Positions 10,568 to 19,559 of a DNA stretch of 28,631 nt are shown one piece after another (within the stretch, counting starts at the first letter, position 1; each line of letters begins with the position of its first letter). The position numbers and the translations under genes are program-made. A model generated the notes under the pieces. That model had not been told where the DNA came from. It did no database searches and saw nothing but the letters and a program-made list of their open reading frames with translations. Origin of the DNA: Blattamonas nauphoetae (lineage: Eukaryota > Preaxostyla > Oxymonadida); NCBI GenBank assembly GCA_033064195.1, contig JARBJD010000619.1, forward strand, positions 1 to 28,631, in the 5' to 3' direction.

Positions 10568-12136
10568 CAGTCGGTCGGAATGTTGAGGAATTTGTAACTC
10601 GTCATGTCAAACGTAAAACTGTAGAATTGCATTTTTCATCAAAAAGGAAAAAAGTGTCAAACCTCTGTCTGTCTCATGTGTCGACATTTGATTATCTTTC
10701 AAAATTTTCATTCACAATTCCATATCAAGATTTCTACATCATTGTTGAGCACATTCTTCAACTTTTTTCGTGATCGTGTGCTGAGAGAATGAGGAGAGTA
10801 TTCGATTGGAAAAAAGAAGACAACAAAGGACGATACCGGAACAACTCAGAGAAGACATAGGGTGCTGGGCGCATTCAAGGGTCTCGTACAACCAGCTTGG
10901 GAAAAATGATGATCCAGTCGTGGAGGAAGAAAAGAGCGTATTTTCAAGGAATCAGAAAGCAGTGTACTATGCTTGATAAAAGAAGACAGTAGAAGAGAAA
11001 TATCATGAAATCAAACCTAAATTTTTGATAGAGAATCAGAGAAAACACATCGTTTGGAAATCCGAAGAGCAAACCCATCTGACTTTACTAGACTCGATTC
11101 AAAACAGATTGTCCAAATTTCAAGAAGTCTGAGGGGAGCTTGTTGAACAGTGATACACAGATTTGATGATGTTCAATTCGGTTCGCATATCCAATTTTGT
11201 CTCACAAAGTTCCATCCACTCCGGTTTATCAACACGAGTGGAGACGACTTTCAACAGAATGAGAGATTTGCATTGATGTCTGGAACTATTTGGTTTGCCG
11301 TCTTACTAATTTTGCCAGCCAACAATGTGAATTTCTGAAATCTACACAATTTTGACTCTATTTTCATCTCAAACTTTGAAAGTACAACTTCAAAGAAATA
11401 AAACGGCAAACCAAATAGTTCCAGACATCAATGCAAATCTCTCATTCTGTTGAAAGTCGTCTCCACTCGTGTTGATAAACCGGAGTGGATGGAACTTTGT
11501 GAGACAAAATTGGATATGCGAACCGAATTGAACATCATCAAATCTGTGTATCACTGTTCAACAAGCTCCCCTCAGACTTCTTGAAATTTGGACAATCTGT
11601 TTTGAATCGAGTCTAGTAAAGTCAGATGGGTTTGCTCTTCGGATTTCCAAACGATGTGTTTTCTCTGATTCTCTATCAAAAATTTAGGTTTGATTTCATG
11701 ATATTTCTCTTCTACTGTCTTCTTTTATCAAGCATAGTACACTGCTTTCTGATTCCTTGAAAATACGCTCTTTTCTTCCTCCACGACTGGATCATCATTT
11801 TTCCCAAGCTGGTTGTACGAGACCCTTGAATGCGCCCAGCACCCTATGTCTTCTCTGAGTTGTTCCGGTATCGTCCTTTGTTGTCTTCTTTTTTCCAATC
11901 GAATACTCTCCTCATTCTCTCAGCACACGATCACGAAAAAAGTTGAAGAATGTGCTCAACAATGATGTAGAAATCTTGATATGGAATTGTGAATGAAAAT
12001 TTTGAAAGATAATCAAATGTCGACACATGAGACAGACAGAGGTTTGACACTTTTTTCCTTTTTGATGAAAAATGCAATTCTACAGTTTTACGTTTGACAT
12101 GACGAGTTACAAATTCCTCAACATTCCGACCGACTG
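10568..12136. mobile_element. Fold-back element E1 (1569 bp), TA-flanked
   Basis: The ends read CAGTCGGTCGGAATG and CATTCCGACCGACTG, with TA on both sides (10566-10567, 12137-12138). The two arms, about 733 bp each, are inverted copies around a 102-bp spacer. CAGT ends plus TA suggest a Tc1/mariner-like fold-back MITE. One arm frame (about 10780-11110) looks weakly protein-like (RTIPEQLREDIGCWAHSRVS and HIVWKSEEQTHLTLLDSI, faintly Myb-like) but has stops, so I do not call a transposase. In E1 the spacer begins CTTACTAATTTTGCC on the plus strand, opposite to E2 and E3. Confidence 0.8.
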
Positions 12137-12446
12137 TATCTGAGACAGGTTCGAAAGGAGAGTGGGAGTAATCAAAGGTTTTGAGGAGGATGGAAGGAAA
12201 GGAGAGGATGGAAGAATGCATTTCACGTTACACGCTACCAATAGTTCATTCTCAACTCCACGTTTACTCTAAAAAGTGTCGAAATGTCAATAACAGAATC
12301 AGTGAAGTGCATTGAACGATATTTTATCAAGATTTGAGTTTGGCGAAGTGAAAAATTAGAGTTTTTTCACATGCGGCAAAGTGTGTGTCCCAGTCAACTT
12401 TTTTTCGAAGTTGACTGACATCAATCGGTTCTAGAACGAGAATTCA

Positions 12447-12914
12447 TCAAAAATGAACGAAAAAGAGATGCCAAACTGTCTTCTCCACGATGATCGGCTG
12501 GTATGGAGTATCCTGTCTCGACTTCACATACCCGTCCTCCACGAAAGTGAGGAGGGCAGCGAAGGCGAATGTCTTGGACCTTCTCCACTCCCTCTTCTGA
12601 AGTTCTTCTGGGTCTGTTTTGGGCGGAGTGTATTCGAAGACTTTGTCGAAGGAAAGCTCTGGTTTTTGCTCCTTTTTGAATCTGTAGGAGACCAATTCCA
12701 ACATTTTGAGGGTTGTGTCGTCATAGACTTGACGTGGATACTGGCTTGTGGGATGAGGAGGGCGAGACGGGGTTATCGTGTGGCTCGTTTGGGTCATCCG
12801 CAATCTGATTGGGGATCCAACCTGCTTCACAAAAGACAGAGAAGAACGGAAGACAACCAGAAAGTTGCAATTTGAACGTGCGCCGAAACCAGCAAACCAA
12901 TATCTGTAGTTCAC
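12447..12914 (-). pseudogene. Kleisin C-terminal winged-helix copy B (truncated, inverted)
   Basis: The frame encodes a stand-alone kleisin tail: MLELVSYRFKKEQKPELSFD, WRRSKTFAFAALLTFVEDG and TPYQPIIVEKTVWHLFFVHF, ending with TGA. It aligns end to end with residues about 525-622 of the intact kleisin at roughly two-thirds identity. The N-terminal domain and linker are missing. The frame opens upstream in leader L, and the methionine choice is uncertain; similarity to the kleisin starts near the SP..HT stretch. Its last ten or so codons and 3' flank are identical to those of the intact gene, so the copy is a chimera. It may be a dead fragment or, if transcribed, a small SMC1-binding peptide (inference). 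Confidence 0.7.
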
Positions 12915-13264
12915 TCTTCAGCGAGAAGAGTTCATTCCCAAAGATGACTCATTCAGCAAGGATCTGCCAGATCGAATCACTGAGCTTGTAGAACAGACAT
13001 TGCTGCTCGAGAGGGATCTGTTGGAAGTTGGTGAGATTGTGAAGACAGGAAGAGAGGTATGGGAAATGAGGTGGTTGGTGGTGAAGACAAAGAAGGATGA
13101 ATTGGGGAGAGACTGAGTGTGATCAGAGAAGAGGATGAGAGAATGGAGAAGAATGAGAAAACAAGATGAAAGAAGCGAGTGGAGAGACGACGAGAAGCAG
13201 GACATGATGCGCTGGAAGGTGGCTGATGCGAAGGGACAATGAAACATGATCTGTGATTGTGGAA
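12915..13264 (-). repeat. Leader segment L (inverted copy)
   Basis: This 350-bp segment lies between a fold-back element and each kleisin tail; direct copies are at 14838-15187 and 17537-17886. Its sense strand is strongly C/T-rich and then reaches an AG acceptor-like site, after which IPLEQQCLFYKLSDSIWQIL, a TGA, and VIFGNELFSLKSELQILVCW appear in one frame. It is not homologous to the corresponding part of the intact kleisin. It looks like part of another gene, or of the paralogue's own upstream exon, and I cannot name it. Confidence 0.5.
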
Positions 13265-13266
13265 TA

Positions 13267-14835
13267 CAGTCGGTCGGATTGTTGAGGAATTTGTAACTCG
13301 TCATGTCAAACGTAAAACTGTAGAATTGCATTTTTCATCAAAAAGGAAAAAAGTGTCAAACCTCTGTCTGTCTCATGTGTCGACATTCGATTATCTTTCA
13401 AAATTTTCATTCATAATTCCATATCAAGATTTCTACATCATTGTTGAGCACATTCTTCAACTTTTTTCGTGATCGTGTGCTGAGAGAATGAGGAGAGTAT
13501 TCGATTGGAAAAAAGAAGACAACAAAGGACGATACCGGAACAACTCAGAGAAGACATAGGGTGCTGGGCGCATTCAAGGGTCTCGTACAACCAGCTTGGG
13601 AAAAATGATGATCCAGTCGTGGAGGAAGAAAAGAGCGTATTTTCAAGGAATCAGAAAGCAGTGTACTATGCTTGATAAAAGAAGACAGTAGAAGAGAAAT
13701 ATCATGAAATCAAACCTAAATTTTTGATAGAGAATCAGAGAAAACACATCGTTTGGAAATCCGAAGAGCAAACCCATCTGACTTTACTAGACTCGATTCA
13801 AAACAGATTGTCCAAATTTCAAGAAGTCTGAGGGGAGCTTGTTGAACAGTGATACACAGATTTGATGATGTTCAATTCGGTTCGCATATCCAATTTTGTC
13901 TCACAAAGTTCCATCCACTCCGGTTTATCAACACGAGTGGAGACGACTTTCAACAGAATGAGAGATTTGCATTGATGTCTGGAACTATTTGGTTTGCCGT
14001 TTTATTTCTTTGAAGTTGTACTTTCAAAGTTTGAGATGAAAATAGAGTCAAAATTGTGTAGATTTCAGAAATTCACATTGTTGGCTGGCAAAATTAGTAA
14101 GACGGCAAACCAAATAGTTCCAGACATCAATGCAAATCTCTCATTCTGTTGAAAGTCGTCTCCACTCGTGTTGATAAACCGGAGTGGATGGAACTTTGTG
14201 AGACAAAATTGGATATGCGAACCGAATTGAACATCATCAAATCTGTGTATCACTGTTCAACAAGCTCCCCTCAGACTTCTTGAAATTTGGACAATCTGTT
14301 TTGAATCGAGTCTAGTAAAGTCAGATGGGTTTGCTCTTCGGATTTCCAAACGATGTGTTTTCTCTGATTCTCTATCAAAAATTTAGGTTTGATTTCATGA
14401 TATTTCTCTTCTACTGTCTTCTTTTATCAAGCATAGTACACTGCTTTCTGATTCCTTGAAAATACGCTCTTTTCTTCCTCCACGACTGGATCATCATTTT
14501 TCCCAAGCTGGTTGTACGAGACCCTTGAATGCGCCCAGCACCCTATGTCTTCTCTGAGTTGTTCCGGTATCGTCCTTTGTTGTCTTCTTTTTTCCAATCG
14601 AATACTCTCCTCATTCTCTCAGCACACGATCACGAAAAAAGTTGAAGAATGTGCTCAACAATGATGTAGAAATCTTGATATGGAATTATGAATGAAAATT
14701 TTGAAAGATAATCGAATGTCGACACATGAGACAGACAGAGGTTTGACACTTTTTTCCTTTTTGATGAAAAATGCAATTCTACAGTTTTACGTTTGACATG
14801 ACGAGTTACAAATTCCTCAACAATCCGACCGACTG
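13267..14835. mobile_element. Fold-back element E2 (1569 bp), TA-flanked
   Basis: It has the same length and ends as E1 (CAGTCGGTCGGATTG...CAATCCGACCGACTG), with TA at 13265-13266 and 14836-14837. Both outer flanks are leader L in mirror orientation, so E2 is the centre of the 7-kb palindrome. Its arms share private bases (CATTCGATT in place of CATTTGATT, TTCATAATT in place of TTCACAATT) on both sides. This shows that the arms within one element are homogenised. The spacer is in reversed orientation relative to E1. Confidence 0.8.
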
Positions 14836-14837
14836 TA

Positions 14838-15187
14838 TTCCACAATCACAGATCATGTTTCATTGTCCCTTCGCATCAGCCACCTTCCAGCGCATCATGT
14901 CCTGCTTCTCGTCGTCTCTCCACTCGCTTCTTTCATCTTGTTTTCTCATTCTTCTCCATTCTCTCATCCTCTTCTCTGATCACACTCAGTCTCTCCCCAA
15001 TTCATCCTTCTTTGTCTTCACCACCAACCACCTCATTTCCCATACCTCTCTTCCTGTCTTCACAATCTCACCAACTTCCAACAGATCCCTCTCGAGCAGC
15101 AATGTCTGTTCTACAAGCTCAGTGATTCGATCTGGCAGATCCTTGCTGAATGAGTCATCTTTGGGAATGAACTCTTCTCGCTGAAGA
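14838..15187 (+). repeat. Leader segment L (direct copy 1)
   Basis: Mirror image of 12915-13264. The pyrimidine-rich plus strand (about 14880-15085) ends at CTTCCAACAG, which has the look of an intron 3' end. The coding-like stretch that follows (LEQQCLFYKLSDSIWQILAE) meets a TGA. The 137-codon frame starting at 14771 begins inside E2 and is probably spurious. Confidence 0.5.
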
Positions 15188-15655
15188 GTGAACTACAGAT
15201 ATTGGTTTGCTGGTTTCGGCGCACGTTCAAATTGCAACTTTCTGGTTGTCTTCCGTTCTTCTCTGTCTTTTGTGAAGCAGGTTGGATCCCCAATCAGATT
15301 GCGGATGACCCAAACGAGCCACACGATAACCCCGTCTCGCCCTCCTCATCCCACAAGCCAGTATCCACGTCAAGTCTATGACGACACAACCCTCAAAATG
15401 TTGGAATTGGTCTCCTACAGATTCAAAAAGGAGCAAAAACCAGAGCTTTCCTTCGACAAAGTCTTCGAATACACTCCGCCCAAAACAGACCCAGAAGAAC
15501 TTCAGAAGAGGGAGTGGAGAAGGTCCAAGACATTCGCCTTCGCTGCCCTCCTCACTTTCGTGGAGGACGGGTATGTGAAGTCGAGACAGGATACTCCATA
15601 CCAGCCGATCATCGTGGAGAAGACAGTTTGGCATCTCTTTTTCGTTCATTTTTGA
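15188..15655 (+). pseudogene. Kleisin C-terminal winged-helix copy C (truncated)
   Basis: Identical in protein to copy B, in direct orientation. It ends WHLFFVHF and is followed by R1 exactly as the intact kleisin is. A likely intron acceptor (TTTTGTGAAGCAG) lies just before the part alignable to the kleisin (VGSPIRLRMTQTSHTITPS), so transcription from leader L with splicing is conceivable. There is no N-terminal SMC3-binding domain. Fragment or small protein cannot be settled from sequence. Confidence 0.7.
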
Positions 15656-15965
15656 TGAATTCTCGTTCTAGAACCGATTGATGTCAGTCAACTTCGAAAA
15701 AAAGTTGACTGGGACACACACTTTGCCGCATGTGAAAAAACTCTAATTTTTCACTTCGCCAAACTCAAATCTTGATAAAATATCGTTCAATGCACTTCAC
15801 TGATTCTGTTATTGACATTTCGACACTTTTTAGAGTAAACGTGGAGTTGAGAATGAACTATTGGTAGCGTGTAACGTGAAATGCATTCTTCCATCCTCTC
15901 CTTTCCTTCCATCCTCCTCAAAACCTTTGATTACTCCCACTCTCCTTTCGAACCTGTCTCAGATA
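15656..15965 (+). repeat. Segment R1 (direct copy after copy C)
   Basis: Same 310-bp 3' flank as at 10258-10567, including the hairpin at 15685-15711. It ends at the TA that precedes E3. Confidence 0.8.
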
Positions 15966-17534
15966 CAGTCGGTCGGAATGTTGAGGAATTTGTAACTCGT
16001 CATGTCAAACGTAAAACTGTAGAATTGCATTTTTCATCAAAAAGGAAAAAAGTGTCAAACCTCTGTCTGTCTCATGTGTCGACATTTGATTATCTTTCAA
16101 AATTTTCATTCATAATTCCATATCAAGATTTCTACATCATTGTTGAGCACATTCTTCAACTTTTTTCGTGATCGTGTGCTGAGAGAATGAGGAGAGTATT
16201 CGATTGGAAAAAAGAAGACAACAAAGGACGATACCGGAACAACTCAGAGAAGACATAGGGTGCTGGGCGCATTCAAGGGTCTCGTACAACCAGCTTGGGA
16301 AAAATGATGATCCAGTCGTGGAGGAAGAAAAGAGCGTATTTTCAAGGAATCAGAAAGCAGTGTACTATGCTTGATAAAAGAAGACAGTAGAAGAGAAATA
16401 TCATGAAATCAAACCTAAATTTTTGATAGAGAATCAGAGAAAACACATCGTTTGGAAATCCGAAGAGCAAACCCATCTGACTTTACTAGACTCGATTCAA
16501 AACAGATTGTCCAAATTTCAAGAAGTCTGAGGGGAGCTTGTTGAACAGTGATACACAGATTTGATGATGTTCAATTCGGTTCGCATATCCAATTTTGTCT
16601 CACAAAGTTCCATCCACTCCGGTTTATCAACACGAGTGGAGACGACTTTCAACAGAATGAGAGATTTGCATTGATGTCTGGAACTATTTGGTTTGCCGTT
16701 TTATTTCTTTGAAGTTGTACTTTCAAAGTTTGAGATGAAAATAGAGTCAAAATTGTGTAGATTTCAGAAATTCACATTGTTGGCTGGCAAAATTAGTAAG
16801 ACGGCAAACCAAATAGTTCCAGACATCAATGCAAATCTCTCATTCTGTTGAAAGTCGTCTCCACTCGTGTTGATAAACCGGAGTGGATGGAACTTTGTGA
16901 GACAAAATTGGATATGCGAACCGAATTGAACATCATCAAATCTGTGTATCACTGTTCAACAAGCTCCCCTCAGACTTCTTGAAATTTGGACAATCTGTTT
17001 TGAATCGAGTCTAGTAAAGTCAGATGGGTTTGCTCTTCGGATTTCCAAACGATGTGTTTTCTCTGATTCTCTATCAAAAATTTAGGTTTGATTTCATGAT
17101 ATTTCTCTTCTACTGTCTTCTTTTATCAAGCATAGTACACTGCTTTCTGATTCCTTGAAAATACGCTCTTTTCTTCCTCCACGACTGGATCATCATTTTT
17201 CCCAAGCTGGTTGTACGAGACCCTTGAATGCGCCCAGCACCCTATGTCTTCTCTGAGTTGTTCCGGTATCGTCCTTTGTTGTCTTCTTTTTTCCAATCGA
17301 ATACTCTCCTCATTCTCTCAGCACACGATCACGAAAAAAGTTGAAGAATGTGCTCAACAATGATGTAGAAATCTTGATATGGAATTGTGAATGAAAATTT
17401 TGAAAGATAATCAAATGTCGACACATGAGACAGACAGAGGTTTGACACTTTTTTCCTTTTTGATGAAAAATGCAATTCTACAGTTTTACGTTTGACATGA
17501 CGAGTTACAAATTCCTCAACAATCCGACCGACTG
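15966..17534. mobile_element. Fold-back element E3 (1569 bp), TA-flanked
   Basis: TA at 15964-15965 and 17535-17536. E3 is the only copy with different flanks: R1 on the left (...CTGTCTCAGA) and leader L on the right (TTCCACAATCACAG...). It therefore shows the original insertion context R1-TA-L. Its arms differ: the outer end is GGAATG on the left but GGATTG (read inward) on the right, and TTCATAATT on the left faces TTCACAATT on the right. It looks like a recombinant between E1-type and E2-type arms. Confidence 0.8.
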
Positions 17535-17536
17535 TA

Positions 17537-17886
17537 TTCCACAATCACAGATCATGTTTCATTGTCCCTTCGCATCAGCCACCTTCCAGCGCATCATGTC
17601 CTGCTTCTCGTCGTCTCTCCACTCGCTTCTTTCATCTTGTTTTCTCATTCTTCTCCATTCTCTCATCCTCTTCTCTGATCACACTCAGTCTCTCCCCAAT
17701 TCATCCTTCTTTGTCTTCACCACCAACCACCTCATTTCCCATACCTCTCTTCCTGTCTTCACAATCTCACCAACTTCCAACAGATCCCTCTCGAGCAGCA
17801 ATGTCTGTTCTACAAGCTCAGTGATTCGATCTGGCAGATCCTTGCTGAATGAGTCATCTTTGGGAATGAACTCTTCTCGCTGAAGA
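17537..17886 (+). repeat. Leader segment L (direct copy 2)
   Basis: Third copy of L, identical as far as I can read to 14838-15187. It joins E3 to kleisin tail D. Confidence 0.6.
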
Positions 17887-18354
17887 GTGAACTACAGATA
17901 TTGGTTTGCTGGTTTCGGCGCACGTTCAAATTGCAACTTTCTGGTTGTCTTCCGTTCTTCTCTGTCTTTTGTGAAGCAGGTTGGATCCCCAATCAGATTG
18001 CGGATGACCCAAACGAGCCACACGATAACCCCGTCTCGCCCTCCTCATCCCACAAGCCAGTATCCACGTCAAGTCTATGACGACACAACCCTCAAAATGT
18101 TGGAATTGGTCTCCTACAGATTCAAAAAGGAGCAAAAACCAGAGCTTTCCTTCGACAAAGTCTTCGAATACACTCCGCCCAAAACAGACCCAGAAGAACT
18201 TCAGAAGAGGGAGTGGAGAAGGTCCAAGACATTCGCCTTCGCTGCCCTCCTCACTTTCGTGGAGGACGGGTATGTGAAGTCGAGACAGGATACTCCATAC
18301 CAGCCGATCATCGTGGAGAAGACAGTTTGGCATCTCTTTTTTGATCAGTTTTGA
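17887..18354 (+). pseudogene. Kleisin C-terminal winged-helix copy D (likely founder of the tail copies)
   Basis: Same body as copies B and C, but the end differs: WHLFFDQF with TGA at 18352-18354, followed by a diverged R1-like flank. B and C therefore combine the D body with the 3' end of the intact kleisin, as unequal crossing-over within the shared AGTTTGGCATCTCTTTTT stretch would produce. D plausibly keeps the original 3' flank of this paralogue. The N-terminal kleisin domain is absent. Confidence 0.7.
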
Positions 18355-18829
18355 CGACTTCTCGTTCTAGGACCGATTGATGTCAGTCAACTTCGAACAA
18401 AAGTTGACTGGGACACACAATTTGCCGACTGTTACTAAACCGAAATTTTTCTTCTCGCGGTGGCACTATATATTGCCACCGATCGTACTGGTCGGAATAA
18501 GAATACTAAACATTTCAAAATCCGATAAAATATAGTACAATACACTTCACAAATTATGTTTTTGACGTTTTAACACAATTTTGGAGCATCAGTGGGGTAA
18601 CAACTGCCAGCCTGTCGAGGTAAATGAACCTCAAACAAACTGGTTTACTATTACCATGATAGCCTGTGGAACGCAGGGCAAATTAACCAACAAAAGTCCC
18701 CACCTGATGGGATTCACTCTTTCTTCTCGGACAAGGGGAATTGTCCCATTTCACTCTCGGTTTATTATTATTTATGTCCAATTGTTTCAGTGAAGTGGGT
18801 GATGGTGTCTATGTCAGTTGCACCATTAT
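18355..18829 (+). other. Diverged R1 flank and convergent intergenic region
   Basis: It begins with the diverged 3' flank of copy D: hairpin at 18384-18410, and GATAAAATATAGTACAATAC against GATAAAATATCGTTCAATGC in R1. The rest, from about 18590, shows no gene. It separates the plus-strand tail D from the end of the minus-strand host gene, so it should hold both transcript ends. Confidence 0.6.
18458..18481. promoter_or_regulatory. Small perfect hairpin in the copy D flank
   Basis: CGGTGGCA pairs with TGCCACCG around an 8-base loop (CTATATAT). It lies in a stretch that has no counterpart in the other R1 copies. It might be a remnant of a tiny inserted element or a 3'-end signal. Confidence 0.4.
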
Positions 18830-18880
18830 TCACTCAGATGACGGATGAGTTTTAGGTGGTCCCTCCTCCAGCTTCAATAC
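18830..18880 (-). CDS. Detached last codons of the host gene at 26341-28631
   Basis: Read on the minus strand from the 9-bp target duplication, this gives VLK then LEEGPPKTHPSSE and TGA at 18832-18830. It continues in frame from the ...GARVLK end of the gene on the far side of the transposon. It is the original C-terminus, cut off by the insertion of 18881-26340. Confidence 0.75.
   Translation of the reverse strand, partial: VLKLEEGPPKTHPSSE
18872..18880. repeat. Left 9-bp target-site duplication (CTTCAATAC)
   Basis: CTTCAATAC directly precedes the left terminal inverted repeat, and an identical copy at 26341-26349 directly follows the right one. Confidence 0.9.
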
Positions 18881-19159
18881 GGTAGCGTCTAGAGGCAGAC
18901 CCCATTTTAGCTAGGTGCAGACCCCTGATATCTAGAGGCAGACCCCTTATATCTAGAGGCAGACCCCAGATTGCTAGAGGCAGACCCCATTCTAGCTTGG
19001 TGCAGACCCCTCCTGTTTTCCGTTATTATTCACAAATTTTCCACTGTTTTTTACAAATTTTGATGAAAAATCACTTCTTAAGCCGTTTGCTCATGGTGTT
19101 TTCCAATAGGATCCTAATTCACCGAAGTCTTCATCAAAACACAAATTCATGGGTTGATC
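18881..19159. repeat. Left terminal inverted repeat (279 bp) with minisatellite
   Basis: It starts GGTAGCGTCTAGAGG and holds six units of about 21 bp sharing GCAGACCCC and CTAGAGG/CTAGGTG (about 18890-19015). An AT-rich stretch then runs to GTTGATC at 19153-19159. It matches the reverse complement of 26062-26340 over its whole length, with differences concentrated in the middle minisatellite units and one G/A change near 19110. Confidence 0.92.
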
Positions 19160-19559
19160 GTCCAAAAACCACTTTTCTTCCTTCCCATCGGAGAACACGG
19201 CTTGAAGGTAGTTGTACATGGAGAAAGTTGCTTGTTTCTATGAACTTCAGAAATTTCGTGGCGACGTCGTGAAGATTATTGTATGACGTGACATCGATCT
19301 GGAGTGGGGATCCATATTCTCTGTGAATTGCCTATGTGCCCGACTTAGCTTCTTTGGTTCATGTCAAATAACAATGGAGCATCGAGGTTGACTCTTTCTG
19401 CTTTGTTGCAACCTCTGTTTATTCCTCCAACCCCTCCTGAAAGTAATTCGATCCAATCCAGGCCATTTTCTCAAAAGACAATCTTTTGCAGACACCTGGC
19501 AATTCTTTGGGTATTGGACCACTCCACTTTAGTCGTTCGATAATTCTGAAGGGAACCCT
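19160..19559 (+). other. Transposon interior between left TIR and the DOCK-like segment
   Basis: Short frames only. A methionine near 19218 opens EKVACFYELQKFRGDVVKII before a stop, and a second stretch near 19361 reads SNNNGASRLTLSALLQPLFI. These could be 5' exons of the DOCK-like gene; no domain supports it. Confidence 0.35.

Larger units (their letters stand above)
10225..12479. repeat. Palindrome P1, arms about 1.08 kb, centred at 11352
   Basis: The sequence from 10225 (last codons of the kleisin, its 3' flank, then the left half of fold-back element E1) is mirrored through 12479. The two arms are separated by a 102-bp non-palindromic spacer at about 11301-11402. Identity stops abruptly at 10225: upstream of it the kleisin and the inverted copy at 12447-12914 differ at about a third of residues. 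The arms are therefore much younger than the gene duplication, or have been homogenised. Confidence 0.9.
10568..17534. repeat. Palindrome of about 7 kb (P2) centred at 14051
   Basis: Positions x and 28102-x are complementary across this whole span: E1 mirrors E3, the inverted tail gene at 12447-12914 mirrors 15188-15655, and E2 straddles the centre. Only a few single-base mismatches were seen, for example near 11990 against 16110. The mirror fails beyond 10568 and 17534, because E1 is preceded by R1 while E3 is followed by leader L. Only the 102-bp spacer at the very centre (about 14001-14102) is not palindromic. Confidence 0.85.

Noticed and set aside
10483-10773. 96-codon plus-strand frame, repeated inverted at 11931-12221 and direct at 15881-16171
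   Set aside because: It starts in R1 and crosses into the fold-back element. Its recurrence only reflects identical DNA copies, and E2 has a different upstream part.
10780-11110. A Myb-like or transposase gene inside the fold-back arms
   Set aside because: Only a faint WKSEEQTHLTLLDSI similarity, with stops in frame and no catalytic motif.
10258-17886. Palindrome as a plain assembly or fold-back-read artefact
   Set aside because: Mirror halves carry different single-base variants, E3 has unlike flanks, spacer orientation varies, and the order needs several distinct junctions. An artefact is not excluded but is not the simplest reading.
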